From: Aphis gossypii
Taxonomy: Eukaryota; Arthropoda; Insecta; Hemiptera; Aphididae
Reading direction: 5' to 3'
DNA: 64,000 bases
Assembly (NCBI RefSeq): GCF_020184175.1
Contig: NC_065531.1
Span: 20,481,213 to 20,545,212 of the forward strand
This document shows, in pieces, positions 50,101-63,309 of this stretch; positions within the stretch are counted from its first letter, which is position 1, and each line of letters begins with the position of its first letter. A model generated the notes under the pieces. The model was not told the origin of the DNA, searched no databases, and saw nothing but the letters and a program-made list of their open reading frames with translations. Position numbers and translations under genes: made by a program.

Positions 50101-52236
50101 ATTCAATACTATACTATTTTATATTTCAAAGAAACAAATAACGAATATCTAAAGCCCATTTAGATGAGTAAAAATTAAAATTATCTTTTCATATAAATGG
50201 AAAAATTATAAAGTTTGATAATAATTGCAATGTGTTAATATTAAGAGGACACAACACCCGTATAGGTCTATCGTCTATGTTGTCTGCTTGTCTCCATCTT
50301 ACAAATGTACAATAACATAGCAAATTTATGTTCAACATTTCCAATTTTGTGTCATACGGTTTAATAATATGGAGTTAATTGACCTATTATTAAACTTAAA
50401 AGTGAAAATATTATCGGCGTTTTTAAGAATTTTTAAATCGTAATAGTTTACATACTTTAATAATCATATCATGCTTAAAAATTCAAATACCGCCAAATGA
50501 TAATTAATCAAGATGTTCTTACCTTTAGGCTTTAAGTATGACAGTAATTCAATTCCCTCTATTAATTAAGCTAACGACATAGCATTGGGACTGTTGAACA
50601 TTAATTTTGGTGTATTATGCATTAGTAAGACGGAGACAACACACATGTAGAGTATACACACGGCATAGTCCTCTTAGTAAATACGTGAAAATAACATAAA
50701 TTATCTAAAAACTGTAATGCGATATTTTTAAGTTATAATTTAGAACTGTAAATAGGTAGCTATTATGATTTAACTAAAATCACGGACCAAGAACGATTAG
50801 ATATTAAACACCATATTACATAATGTAATATGGAACTTATCAATAAGTAGTATGAAAACTAAGTTGGCTTATTATATGTATCATATAAATACAAATGTGA
50901 GAATTTAACCACGATAGTTTATTGTAAAAATAATTAATTCAATAGGCATGCATAGACACATCGCACATAAATACATTATATTCATGATTTAAAAAAATAA
51001 ATAAATGTTTCATTTCATTTATAGCAAAATAATAATCTTGACTAATGTTGTTTTTTTTAATTTAATTTTTAAATAATATATAAAATAATGTGAAATGTGT
51101 AAAATATAATGTATTGAACTCATCTATGACTGGAATTCGAAACGAATATGATAATTCTCAATACTCAAATGTATATTATAGTAAAACATAGATAATATAA
51201 CGTCATATTGAACGATAAATAAAACATTATCACACGAGTGTACCTAAATACACATTAAAAAACATTAAATATTTACATTTAAATTGTAATAAATGAATTC
51301 ACTAAAAATCCTCAAAGTCTTAATAAGATTTATGTTTTTTAAAAATAAAATATTAAAATAAGAAATAATAAAAGTAAGTTTGTTTTACTTTGACTACAAT
51401 GGCGTAGGAGTTTTTATATAAAACCTATGTACATTTTCCTTACAAAAATATTTATAACAAAATATGGACTTCGTACATTTTAAAAAAATTTAACAAATTT
51501 AAAAATATCGAAGAAAATTTAATTTATAATATCAACTCGGAATAAAAAAAAAAATAATAAACACATAAGTATACACAAAGACAATTGTAGATTTATCGTA
51601 TAATATCTATAACAATGTGATAAAATCGGAATTTGAATTCCTGTGTGTATATTATAAATTATAATATATTATGGCATAGGTGTAAAATAATTTTCAGTAT
51701 AATATACTCATATATATATATGTAAATATGTAAATATTTTTTAACTTATTATTAACCGTTTAAGTAAGTACTACATTATGTCATTGTATAATTATTGTAT
51801 TAATATAAAAATAGAGAATCTGTATAGCTATATTTTATTTTCTATGTTTTGTGTATATTTTTTAATAAAATATGTAATATAAATGGCTAATTGCAAATCA
51901 CAATACATTTTTGAAATAATAGGTACTTGTATGGACTATCTATGAATAACATTTAAGTTAAAAGAGAGTTTACTCAGTTTATTGGTGCCAAAAGTATAGT
52001 AGAAAATCAGTATTATCCCACAATCATAAAATTATTATAAGCATTTTAATTTTAACGAGGAAATCTTCAATAATAATATTAATATAGTAGGTAGTTATAT
52101 ATATTTTTTTAAATAAATAAAACTTACCAATCGATGACCTGGGCTTTGAATATGGTTTCGACCGAGCAATTGTGTTTCTGGCGTAAACAAAAATGATTAA
52201 TATTTTGATTAACAACCTAAAGTGAGAGGAAATCAT
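41115..52236 (-). CDS. Secreted alkaline phosphatase, tissue-nonspecific-like family
   Basis: Nine minus-strand exons, 52236-52128, 49622-49587, 48398-48166, 46682-46471, 44329-44200, 44118-43935, 43584-43412, 41691-41436 and 41308-41115, join in frame to 508 aa. The N-terminus MISSHFRLLIKILIIFVYA is a typical signal peptide. Active-site landmarks are all present: metal Asp85 in FFLGDGMSIATVTAARV, nucleophile Ser137 in VADSACSSTAYMTGVKAN, THASPAGGYAH, VILGGGRQEFLP, the metal-binding EGGRIDHAHH, TSDHSHTMTINGYP and THGGEDVAVWARGP. The enzyme hydrolyses phosphate monoesters at alkaline pH using two Zn and one Mg. The chain ends about 25 residues after LFVGSFEQN with YASCIGPSKGKCSDR. No hydrophobic C-terminal segment for a GPI anchor follows, so this form should be soluble unless another last exon is used. 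The second exon is only 36 bases; its assignment rests on phase and a weak match (linker before the Trp-rich helix). Confidence 0.92.
41692..43411 (-). other. Alkaline phosphatase intron with repeat debris
   Basis: 1.7-kb intron. Around 42915-43020 and 43130-43215 there are GC-richer repeat fragments (GGGGAGCTAAGCTCCCCCAA, ATACGCCTATGATGGGCATA, GGTTAGGTTAGC) typical of short non-autonomous elements. No exon with conserved phosphatase sequence was seen in the remainder. Confidence 0.5.
44330..46470 (-). other. Alkaline phosphatase intron (2.1 kb)
   Basis: Lies between the TTTR and VTHASP coding segments; the Arg codon is split. AT-rich, no gene or mobile element recognised. Confidence 0.6.
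46951..47758 (+). mobile_element. 5'-truncated, dead R1/I-clade non-LTR retroelement
   Basis: The plus strand encodes the C-terminal tail of a reverse-transcriptase protein: RPLRLEAKQRANRYEV, EEEWQEDWSRAITGEW, YHLTQFLSGHGSFGEYLHRF and a zinc-knuckle CQLC...EHAVFKC, followed by RRELEAYIGKEITPEKVV. A stop codon (after DTD, near 47313) and two frameshifts break it. It ends in a 3' UTR with an inverted repeat (AACACGGGAGG / CCTCCCGTGTT) and an 18-base poly-A (47727-47744). Target-site duplication: GGTACCCAATCATA at 46951-46964 and GGTGCCCAATCATA at 47745-47758, 13 of 14 identical. It lies in an alkaline phosphatase intron in antisense orientation to that gene. Confidence 0.85.
48399..49586 (-). 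other. Alkaline phosphatase intron with a small GC-rich repeat
   Basis: AT-rich. At 48597-48775 a fragment with GGGGGGTCAGAAATCCGGAC and, 130 bp on, GGACCCCCCCCCC looks like an eroded short inverted-repeat element. Nothing else recognised. Confidence 0.45.
49623..52127 (-). other. First intron of alkaline phosphatase (2.5 kb)
   Basis: Between the signal-peptide exon and the 36-base second exon. AT-rich with short microsatellite-like runs, no other exon recognised. The acceptor TTTTGCAG at its end is strong. Confidence 0.6.
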
Positions 52237-53709
52237 GTTAACGTCTCTACGGAGACTTATGACAGTTTCTTGAAACTAATCTGTCTGGCGTGTCCGGTGT
52301 AAACCGAATGACTGGGAAAACTCAAAACAGTATCGTACGTTCATACCATGTTGTCATATTATCTGCAAATAGTAAACGGTTGTGAATGTATAATCGAAGG
52401 ATTCATGATGTAAAATTGGACACAAGGACTAGTTCACTGCAGGTTTTATATTATTATTATTATTATTATTATTATGAATTTTTTATAACAATATTTTTAA
52501 TATTATCTTGTAGGTGTCAATTAATAATTTCAATTAATCTTACATTAACATTTTATGTTGCTAGGTTAATAATTTTTTTTTAGTAACATTATACAAACCA
52601 CATTTATCACAATAATTGTTTACCTACAAATAATTTTCATGGTGATTAATCTTGTATTATACAGCTCAATTATTATGAATATTATTTAATTGAAGAGCTT
52701 ATAATACTGAAGTGTTTTAATTAAGTAGGTAATTAAAAAAAAATATGTTTTGTGGTTGTTTTTACTAGTAAGCTGTAAGTCTATAAATGATTTGGTTTTA
52801 CCAATAGACAACACCTATAGGTATTTAAACCTAGGTCGAGTAATAACATAATAATAATAATTTATTCTACATTTCTATGGCTATTTAAATTCGACGATAC
52901 TTTTTTTTCATACATACTTATATTATATTTGCTTCTATAAGTTTTTTATAGGCTTTGGAGGCATCGATCATAGACGATAGTGTAATGAATCAAAAAATAA
53001 GCCTGCGCGTTGCTTTTGATGAATCTTCACCTTATAATAATGTATTGACTTAAGGTGTGTATAGTCAGGTATTTATAAATATAAATTATGGGGCTGAGAG
53101 TGTCGATGTTCTTTAAACTAACCGTTTATTGTTTATTAATGCCTATATTATATTATTACGATTTGTTCGGGATCGTGAATACAGATCTATAAAATATATA
53201 AGTTATTCTTTTGACACACCTGGGTCTACGTGTTCTGTTCAACTTTAATTAATGATAATCTTACTACTCTTGAAGTGTTAACGCATATCAATATAACTTC
53301 TTACCTTATAAGCGTTGATTACAAAATAGAATCAAGACGAGAATTTTTGTATGAGTATATGAAATGAATTAAAACTATTGTAAACGTGTATTTTTAACTT
53401 ATAACTTTGCAATAAGTAAGTAAGATCAATTATTCAAGCTAAGTTGTTACTGTTAGAATAAAACGGTGTGATGGACAGGGTGGTAGCTGAAAGCAGACTG
53501 GTCATAATATGAAAATGAGGGTTCTACTTATAGTGTTGATCTTTGGACTTATTGTTCCGTTTTAAGTAGTTATTATTTATTTAGTGTAAGTACATAATGT
53601 GAATATCATTAGAATAGTTATTCGCTGAATCACCTTAGGTTCAATCGTTATAAGGAATTATTTGATGTGTCTATACTTATTACTTACCACCTATTGACAA
53701 TAGGCAATC

Positions 53710-53710
53710 A

Positions 53711-53783
<73 letters not shown>

Positions 53784-53803
53784 TATATATATAATTATAA
53801 ACA
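53710..53803. repeat. (AT)n microsatellite, about 94 bp
   Basis: Almost pure TA/AT repeat with three small interruptions. Length is likely variable between individuals. Confidence 0.95.
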
Positions 53804-56800
53804 TAAATATTATGATATATTAAGTATAAGGTAAAACCTAAAGATTTATATAAAATAAATTTGTGCCATCCAATATTAATCTTAGTAAAACATACATCAT
53901 TATTTTAGCTCATTATTCATACTTCGTGTGTAGATGGTCAGTTAAGGCATAACATACTTATATAGTTCATACAACAACGTGTCATTTAGATTGTAGACTG
54001 TGGTTTGCGCTTCTGTGGACCCCCAGTGAAGTGCGATACTGCGAGTTGATGTCCGGTGATGACCGGTCGAAATACGAGGTAAAACATTTTTACTTCATTT
54101 ACATATTTAAATAACGTTAAAATTTTAAATTATACATGTGCAGAAAATAGGTGGCCTCTGTTCAATTTAAATTTTAGCTAGTTTTAGAACCACTGGTGTA
54201 GAGTTTGATACAATCAAATTGTAGGCCTAAATCATTTACATAATATATACTGCAGCAGATTCTTTTTATGTCAAACGCCGCTATCTCGAATTTTCCGTTA
54301 TCTAGAACTATACATTTAAATCCTCCTGAAACTATCATTACACCCAATAGCGGTTTACTCTCGATAACTAACTCGTTATAATTTAACCTTTTATTGTAAT
54401 CTTGAGTGAATAATTATTATTTTTATTACGATAAGAACATATGGACAGATAACGAAATGTAATCGGAAACCATCGAAAATCCCAGCTTAAGTGAAATCAA
54501 ACCATATAAAATGAAAAGGATATTACTGTAGTTACAGTTCAACAAGCTAAATACGATTCAAAAACATTTTGTTGAGATTATTACAATAGGTATGGAAAAT
54601 GGCGCTTTTTCTGCATTGTCAAATTTGGAAAACATAGTTGATAAAAAAATAAACTTAAATGTTAAGTTTTTTCCATTTTATTATTTGTATATAAAATTTT
54701 GTAAATACTCGATTTTTCGAATTTTTTGATATCTCAATTTTTTTCCTGTTTTCCTTGAAAGTCTATGTAACAAAAATCTGCAGTACTATAGTACCTACAT
54801 AGTACATATATGATTTAAGCTTTTAGGTGACAATGTCAATATGTACATATACTTCATATACTTCGTTTTCAACATTTTGTTTATTGCCTTGTGTATTGTA
54901 CTATAGATGCATGAAAAATATATGGTATAATATGCACCATGAACTCATTGACAAGACCGTTCTATGAGACGTCGCCATGTCAGTAGCCGCTGCCCACTAA
55001 ATATTGACTTATAAACTTACCTTGTATGAGTTATTAAAATCCATAAACATAATTATATAATTAATATTCGATTTTTTTTTTTTTTTGCAAAAATATACTT
55101 CCACTGTATTAGATACTTATAGAAAAATTAATTATTAATATCTAAAAATCAAAATTACAGGTGGATGTGTGGATGTTACTTAGATACGGGAAACAGAGTC
55201 ATATATGGAGATATAGGACAAGGATGGTCATCCCCATGTTGGACGAAGAGAAAGGAAAAAGATAGAGGTAAAGGATCTAAAATATATCAAAATAACCAGG
55301 ATTCAATTACAGTTTTATTATTATTATATCGCCTACTAAATACTTATGACAATTAATACTTACAAATATTTAACTTAAGTTTTACAAATTACAACAATAG
55401 GTGGCTTTATTGTAGTCTTACTAGTATTTTTGCGGAGTTCGGCAGTCGATATAGTGTGTTAAATGTTGACGTCTAATGTGTACAACATTCAACAAACTAT
55501 CGTTCTTATATGGCTTGTATTAAAAAAAAAGGCCTTACAGTTAATATTGTGTGTGATTATGTTATTGTATAGGCTTACACTCTGCAGCAGTTAGTTATGT
55601 AGAGTCAGGTTATATAATTGTTACAATATGATTAAAATACACAATAAAATATCATTATTCATTGGATATTAAAATTGTTGTATAGACTGTCAGATCGCTC
55701 AGAATCATTATTTTTACACAATGATTTATCATCTCGCCACTTAAAATCTAAATGTATTTGAATACTTAACTCGACAACTCGAGTACTGTATAAGACTGGT
55801 TATAGTTTATTGACAGTGCCACCTACTTTGCTATTATATAGCAGTGTATTTATATACCTTTTATAGTTATAAGAACAGAATTCTGCACATTATAATACAG
55901 ATAGAACGAATTTTTTAAAGAAGCATATTTTATTACCATTACGCAGGAGCGAGTTCGTTTGGACGAATCGAACTTAAATATTATGTATGTATCGTTTTGT
56001 ATGCATCTACAGTTTGGACAATATTTTACAGATGGTCGTATACCTACCGTTTCCTAGGTGAAAACTGCAAATCTAAGCAATCTGTGTATAGGATCATTAG
56101 GATCCATCAGTATTAGAATATTTAAAAAAAAGTTTATTTGATTCGCTAAACTTAATAAGTTGTCGATTACGACTAAACGCTTTCCGATATTATCAACTTA
56201 ATGTCTATTATTAAATTTGATTAAACTAATTTAAATTTAATAATATACACAGTAAACATTTATAAAGTGATATTCAAAATTAAATTATTATAATTATTAT
56301 AATTTAAACGTTTTAAAAACGTTAAACTACGTACCTATAATTTATTATAACGTTAGTTAAACGGTTTATTTTATTTGCTTAAACATCGAGTACGAGACTT
56401 GTCCAAACGGTACATCCGTTTTTAGTTAAAAACAAAAACAAAACGTTCGGTGCCCTTTCTATTTATTTTTATGCAGTCCATTATTGATAATGGATGACGG
56501 ATATTAATATTTCATCTTGTTAATTATAATAAAAAATGTACACGTTTTTATAATTTAATAACATAATTGTATTACTTAAACATCAAGTAATTACTTACAA
56601 TATATTTCATATAATTGAATAACACAATATTAAAATAAAGTAACATGTAAATAACAGGTAAGCCCATTAAGATACAATTAAATGGAAGACAATGTAATTA
56701 TTGCTGTAAAGGTACTTTTTTAAATTCAAGATTTATAATATATAATACAACATTACAATTTTACATAATTTAACAAAAACAAATAGATTATGCATTTTAA

Positions 56801-57255
56801 GTCATTTAAATCAAAATCTTTACACTTCTATAAATATCTTACATTCTTAGTTCTTACTATTAAAGTTTTAAGCTAAATATTTAATTTATGTATAGAAGAT
56901 GATTAAATCAAATACAAATTAAATGCACATTTAATTCAATTGATTAAATAAATCGTATGTAATTATAGGTACAAGGTAGGTATGTAAATTAAATAGAACA
57001 TAAAAAATAAAAATATCATTATTATAATATGTATTAACCATGCACGATAATTGGATAAGAATTAACCGTTAACACTGATAACATAATATGTTGCACTGAT
57101 GCCCGGCAATTTTAATATTTGATCTTGAAATTATAATAACATAATATTTGCACGAACCCTGTTTTGTTTCAATAACTTTGTAAGTAGAGGTACATACTGT
57201 TATACATCTTAGCGTTAAAAAAAAAATAATAATTCTAACAAAATAATTTCAATTG

Positions 57256-57261
57256 TTTATT
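57256..57261 (-). terminator. Candidate polyadenylation signal of hairy
   Basis: TTTATT on the plus strand, i.e. AATAAA for hairy, 245 bp after its stop codon. Confidence 0.4.
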
Positions 57262-57505
57262 GGATTTTTCGAACTATGACGTAAAAATAAAAATATAAAT
57301 GTCAGTTGTCTTATGAAATAGTTATGAGCTACCAGCCTTTTACTTCTAATAAACAATTTTTACGATTTCAAACGTATGGCACAAAGAAATAATTTAATGT
57401 AAGTCAATGAATAAAAATAGCATGCATCATACACATGTTTTGAAGATAAAAGTAAAAACGCTTAATTAATGAGAGGGTCCTGTTTAACTAGAAAATCAAT
57501 TATTG

Positions 57506-59879
57506 CTACCACGGCCGCCAGGGCTGTTCTAGGTCTGACTGTTCGTCGTCTCGTCTGTGTTTGGTAACCAACGCCAAGGGAAGTTCTGGTTGACTATATG
57601 TATCTGTACTATCGGTGCTACCCATTGAATAGCACGATAAAGGCCTGTCGGGCATAGGCGACTCGGTATCAGACGAATCGGATTGAGTGGACGGCGGCGT
57701 TGGTGCAATCATGGAGAGTGGCGGAGGCGGTGATGTTTCGGTAGATCTAGAGGGCAAAACTAGAGCGATATCACCATTGGAAAGTCTTGTAGGAACCAGT
57801 TGAACTCCACAAGCTGAACCAGTGCCCAATAGTATGGCGTTCTGGTTAGAGTCCAAGTGTAATTGGAGGTTTGATTTTTCTGGAGGTGTAGGAAGGATTT
57901 TTGGGTTGTTATTACCACTTTCTTTATTGAAGTACGTATTCAAGTGCTGCATGAGACGTTTGCGAACGTGAGGTTCAAGTCCGGGGAATCGGTTTACTTC
58001 ATTGGTACACTCTGTAAACCCAGCCTTGAATTTGTTGGCTACTGTAGACTCCGTGGCAGCAGATAAAGCCACATTGTGCCTTTGCATAGATTCCAAGTGT
58101 TTTACGGTCATTTCTAATATATCTGCTTTTTCCAATTTCGAATGTCTAGCTGGCTATAAAATAAAATACAATTTATACAATTTTATATGTTTATACATTT
58201 TTATAATTTTTTTTTATTTAATAATACTTACGTCTTTTTTAGTTGCATCTAAGATCAAAGTCTTTAGTTCATTTAAACAGTTATTTATTCTTGCTCTTCT
58301 TTTCTTCTCCATTATTGGTTTGTTACTCTGGAAAAAAAATTATTACATTAAATTTATTATTATTCTACGAATGACAGTTCTGAGTGATTATAGTTTATTT
58401 AGAATTATACTAAAAACATATTAAACCCTCTATCACTCGGTTAAAAAAACCAGTAAAAATAAGTTTATTACTTTATTTCTCAATGGCTATCAGTTAATTT
58501 TTTTTCTGATTGCGATCTACAAGTGAGCCGTAACCACAACACGAATGACACGTGTATGTATAAGAAGCTGCCTATACCTAACTAATTTTTACGTTTTAAA
58601 AAATAAACTATGAAAATCAAAACTTATATTTCTTATTATAGTTATTACAGTATTTATTAAATATTTATTAACTTATCTCACTCTAGCAGTTTAGTCATTC
58701 TAAAATAATTTAATAAGTTAAGTTATTAAATTTAATATAAATTAAAATTGTATTGAGTAAATATTTTTAATTTTAAATAATATGTTAGCCGTTAGGTAAT
58801 ACAATATTTGTTCTTTAGTGAACTATTGTCTAATAAAGTATTTATACTTTACATCATTTTTTATAGTGATTTATTTTAATTAAATGAATATAAAACGCAC
58901 ATTTAAATTTTAAAAGAGATAATAACAATATAAGTATAATATAGATATTAAAACCTTAGTATTTAACGACACAATTTAATTGGTTACACTTACATTTATT
59001 GTTATGCTATAAATTAAAATAAAATACAATGATATTTTTAAATTTTTCTTTGAATGTAAGATCGTTAAATTATTTAAATATTAAGTAACAGTGTAACGTA
59101 TGACATAATATGCATTTTTGATTATTAGATTTGATCTGAATTTATATAATTAATTATCATTGAACATGTTAGATAATTTATCGTAAAAAAAAAAAGTGTG
59201 TAATATGGTTTATAACTGCATATAGGTAGTAAGACGTAATAGGCATAAGTACAAACGTAAATGAAGTAAAGTAAATATCAAAATAAAAAAGTAATAAAAT
59301 AGTAAAATAGTTTTATAATTTTCATTAAAACATACCTAATTAAATAACAAAAAAAAAAAAAAATGCGTTTTTAACAATTAAAACTTGAGAGTGTTGTAGT
59401 AATTACTATAGACTATAACAATTATTGTTATTACTCGTTATTAACATTACTATTATTGAAGGTTGTTCAAATACCTAATGTAATATTTATTTTATTCCGA
59501 CAACTTTGCAGTTAATTGTAGTAAAATCGTACATATCGCACACATATATTAATTTTGTATTCGTCGAAATTATTTTTTTTCAATCTTTGAATTCGCCGAT
59601 TATTTTTATAAATTTTAAAATATTTTAAGTACGAGTACCGATAGCCCATCACTGCAGTCAATAGCGGGGTTTGTTCGCGAAACGCACCGAGTAGGTACAC
59701 GACGCGTTCATACCTACCAGCTAATCGTCATTTCTGTATGACACATATTATTATTTTCGAATCGTTCAACTCACCCGACGATTGTTTTCGTTTATCTTCT
59801 TTTGGCTGCACGCGTCCGCGGCCAAAGGCGAGCGCTGCGTGTGCAGCGGATCCGCGTCGTCCGCCACTCCGGAAGTCAT
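57506..59879 (-). CDS. hairy: Hairy, bHLH-Orange transcriptional repressor
   Basis: Exons 59879-59775, 58327-58232 and 58153-57506 join in frame to 282 aa. Residues 34-92 are a bHLH with the Hairy-class proline in the basic region: NRRSNKPIMEKKRRARINNC, then LNELKTLILDATKKDPARHS and KLEKADILEMTVKHL. The Orange domain follows at about 105-150 (NKFKAGFTECTNEVNRFPGL, VRKRLMQHLN). After a Ser/Pro/Thr-rich stretch the protein ends in WRPW, the Groucho-binding tetrapeptide, directly before the stop. The family represses target genes in segmentation and neurogenesis by binding N-box and CACGCG sites. The start ATG at 59879 gives MTSGVADDAD. The bHLH is closer to Drosophila Hairy than to Deadpan or E(spl); a pair-rule role in this species cannot be read from sequence. 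The 3-exon layout with breaks in the basic region and in the HLH is the usual one. Confidence 0.95.
58328..59774 (-). other. First intron of hairy (1.4 kb)
   Basis: AT-rich, from donor CGG|GTGAGT to TTTTTTCCAG. No further exon seen. Confidence 0.7.
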
Positions 59880-60480
59880 GACGACGGGTCTTTTTCGTTG
59901 TCTTCAAAAAAAAAAAATTAAAAAAAAAAAAAAAAAGCGAGCGATATCTGAGGTCGTACGCGCGGACGACGAGTAAAAAACGGGGACGAAAAAAAAAATC
60001 ACAACGATAAAAAAGCACGGCCGACCGGTCGCGATACGCGAAAAGTTCGTAGGCGCGTGCACACGCGGAGACGGACGAGCGCGGAAGACCCACCGGGTGG
60101 CGACGCGTGTCGGTGCGAGCTGCTGCCGAAGAGCGGTGAGAGAGGCGTCGTCGTGTCACTTGGCGCTTCCGTGCCGAAAACCAGCGGAATGAAGAGAGAG
60201 ACGGTCGCGCGCGCGTTCGAACACGCTCGCACACGCGCACGCGCACGCGCGGCGGCGGCGCAACACATGCACGCGCGCACACCACGCGCATCACACATCA
60301 AACGCGCGCGCGAGCCACGGGGCGGGCACACGCGCACAGGTGCCGTCGGCGGGCCGCCGTGGTGGGGGACCTGTTGCTCGTGACGGTCGCGCGCGACCCC
60401 GTCTCGGCGGCGGCCGACGGACGACTCGCCACCCACCCGCCGGAGCGGCTCGCTTCGGTCTGCAGTTATTTACCTACTCG
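59880..60480 (-). promoter_or_regulatory. GC-rich hairy upstream region with CACGCG cluster
   Basis: Immediately upstream of the hairy start the sequence switches from AT-rich to strongly GC- and CpG-rich. The first 120 bp also hold two A-runs (59906-59936). Between about 60060 and 60335, CACGCG or its complement CGCGTG occurs about eight times, several in a row around 60231-60256. CACGCG is the class C site bound by Hairy/HES repressors, so autorepression is possible. The long open frames on both strands here are by-products of high GC and have no protein similarity I can see. Confidence 0.5.
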
Positions 60481-63300
60481 TTATTATTGTTTATTTATTA
60501 TCATTATTATCGTTTATCGTTATTATTATTATTATTAAACAGTTGGGTATATATTGTTGCTTGTTGTTATATACTATTTTGCCACTATCGCCGCGCGTGA
60601 ATACGCGCGACGGGCGTAAAGGCGAAACGCAAATATTTAGCGCGGCCGCAGATAATAACGATATTATAATAATATTATTATTACTACGGACGTCGTTGTT
60701 TGCTTAGGATTTCCGTTTGTCGTCCGGTCCCCCGTCCAAACAAGCGGTCCATCGCCGCGGCGTGTCGTTTCGTTCGTAATGTTCGTTTGATATTATATAT
60801 TGTAGGTATTTGATTGTTATTTTTTAATTATATATTATTTTGCCAGGCGGAAGGACACTACGTTTTCGCATTGGCAACAGTAGATTTATAATTAGATTTT
60901 AACTAGCTGCGAATAATATTCATAATTTCCTCCCCCTCACAACGTTTTTTTTTTTTTTTAACAAAATATTTATGCTTATAGCTTCCACAAATACCTACCT
61001 TAAATATTAGCAGTAGATACATTAAGTGTGTAGTTTAAAATCTTTATAATATTAATTATAATAGGTAGGTAATGATATAGGATCATTAATGGAGATTTTG
61101 GTGCTGTGTCTCTTTCAATTCCTCTTTCAGTCTCGTGTTTGGAAAATAGAGTTGTAGATAATTATTGAAAATTATCGTTATAATTTATCAAATGATAAAA
61201 CGTCTAATTTTTGTATAAAAATCACATTTTTAAAATAAGGGACACCGGAAATTTTGTTATTTTGTTACACTGCCCACATGCGCTTGAACCGCCACTGATA
61301 TTGTTGCATTAATATTGCTGTTCGCTCGAACACCAGACCTGAACAATACTGGAGTTACGGCTACGAGAGACGCGTCTGAACACGATGACTATAAATTAAT
61401 ATTATACTACATTAACCTTTCCGTTTTTTTTTAATTTCCATATACCTACTGGGGTACTGCTCACAACCGTTTTTTCACCCCTTTATTTTGCTACGCGTTA
61501 TCGGCTCATATCGTTCGTATACGGGATACGGGTATAATGTGTACACGTAATTATTATTATTTTTTTTACTTCCTACACGTACCTCGTTCGATTTGTTTAC
61601 CGACGCGTCCTGCCTACGTAGATTCCTTGTATCGCGTACGTGACTGGTGTCGGATAGATACTCAATCCGACCGTTCGAGTGTATGTACGGAGTAACAAGA
61701 CGTGTTCGTCACTCGGTTAATTTAATAGACACTATATGTACCAGATTATGTATTAAACGGCTAACCCCTACGGGCCAACACCTGCATTTGGACCGCGAGT
61801 ACCTCACTCCTTATAAAAATAGTGATGCTCGTTGTCGTAATGCGCGTGTATTTCGAGATAAAAGTTTGAAAAAAAACCTACCGGCACAGTATTACCTGCA
61901 TTTTATAACGTGAATAATAGGATTAAGGGCCACCCCAATATGTTATAGTCGTAAAATAAACATTTGGCTTTAGAATATTATGTAATAATATTATAACCTA
62001 TACGTAATAAATAGGACATAGAAATTGATTATTATCAATTCCAGATTTATTTACGATTTCGAAATAATAATATTTGTCACGTCTTCTTTAGGTATTTCCT
62101 CGGCCAAAACCGTATGAAAACGTTAGCTGCTGGTGTACCTACAATTACAATACTTATACTGGTAATATATTACTTATACTGCTAACCTATAGGTATAAAT
62201 TATATTTAAACACGGTACTCATTGTTTTAATCTTGTAATTTATAAATAATCAGCACTATAGCTATATAGTAGTAACATATATATAGTATTGTAACTGGAA
62301 GCTATATTGTGTACAACAATAGAACATAGAAAATAAAAGAAAACAGTAGGTATCTATTGCCGTATTGACAAAGTGGTATACTATTTAATATGACTATTCT
62401 TCTAGAATACTATTATTAATTATAATAATACCTAACATAATTTTTAGTGTTTAAAATCAATAGTTACAACCTGAACTGATTCAATATTTCAATGATTACC
62501 TATTGTTATAATTAATACAAAATTACTTTCGGAGTGTCCTTTTTGCCTTAGTTGCAGGGTTTCACATGTCTGTACCGATTGCTCTGTCGGCTGATTCATG
62601 AATTATTATTAGTTGTTCATATAATCATAGAAAACTATGTCAAGGAAATTTTACGCAAATTTGATTTCGCCAAAATCGATTTCGATATTTTGTTGTATCA
62701 AATTCAAAAACTGATAAAATAACAATATAATTGTAGACCATGATTTTTCAGCAATATTAATTATATTGATAGAATATGATGATAATTTTAAGACTTCAGT
62801 AACAACGAAATGTTCATTTTTCAATATGTTTTAAATTACAATAGAATTTAAACAGTTTAGAACTATCGAAGATGACGCATGGTCACATTTTATTTACTGC
62901 GACATTCGGAAAGTTCTACAGTTTTGATAAAATCGAATATTGAAATGAAAAATATAACATTTTTTTCCCTGTAGCGACAATGTTGTTGTCCTCGTATAAA
63001 AATTATAATAATACCACCTATTCTACGTTACATTTTATTTAAAAGTCAAAAAAACATTTAGGACACTGCAGCTGTGCTATATAGGCAGCGTATTACGACG
63101 TGGAAATGATATCGAAACGCATCGACGACAACGGGGACACATATGCTATAACAAATCAATTCCTCGATTTTATACACTATATATATAATACTGCAACTAC
63201 CTCAACAACGTCATCGCACACAATATACGCCGGTCGTATTATTATTATTATTCAGACACACACACACACTGCATATTTCTTTGCACACACATATATATAT
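60481..63300. other. Region upstream of hairy, no gene assigned
   Basis: After about 60780 the sequence returns to AT-rich. It includes (TTA)n near 60520, an 88-codon frame at 61647-61913 that I do not recognise, and a (CA)n run at 63256-63271. Developmental enhancers are plausible here but no specific site is claimed. Confidence 0.45.
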
Positions 63301-63309
63301 AAATAAACA

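Larger units (their letters stand above)
52237..57505. other. Intergenic region between alkaline phosphatase and hairy
   Basis: AT-rich. It contains the alkaline phosphatase upstream region (from 52237), a (TTA)n run at 52450-52476, an (AT)n microsatellite at 53710-53803, and a patch at 54250-54770 with TATCTCGAATTTT and TCGATTTTTCGAATTTT that may be a pogo-like remnant. Short open frames such as 55165-55356 have no supporting features. Confidence 0.5.

Noticed and set aside
59728..60600. Large open frames up to 188 codons upstream of hairy
   Set aside because: They are Arg/Ala-rich on all frames, a result of CG-alternating sequence; they overlap each other and the hairy first exon, and none has family resemblance.
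61647..61913. 88-codon ORF on the plus strand
   Set aside because: No recognised motif, no conserved domain look, ends by chance in AT-rich DNA; lies in the upstream region of hairy.
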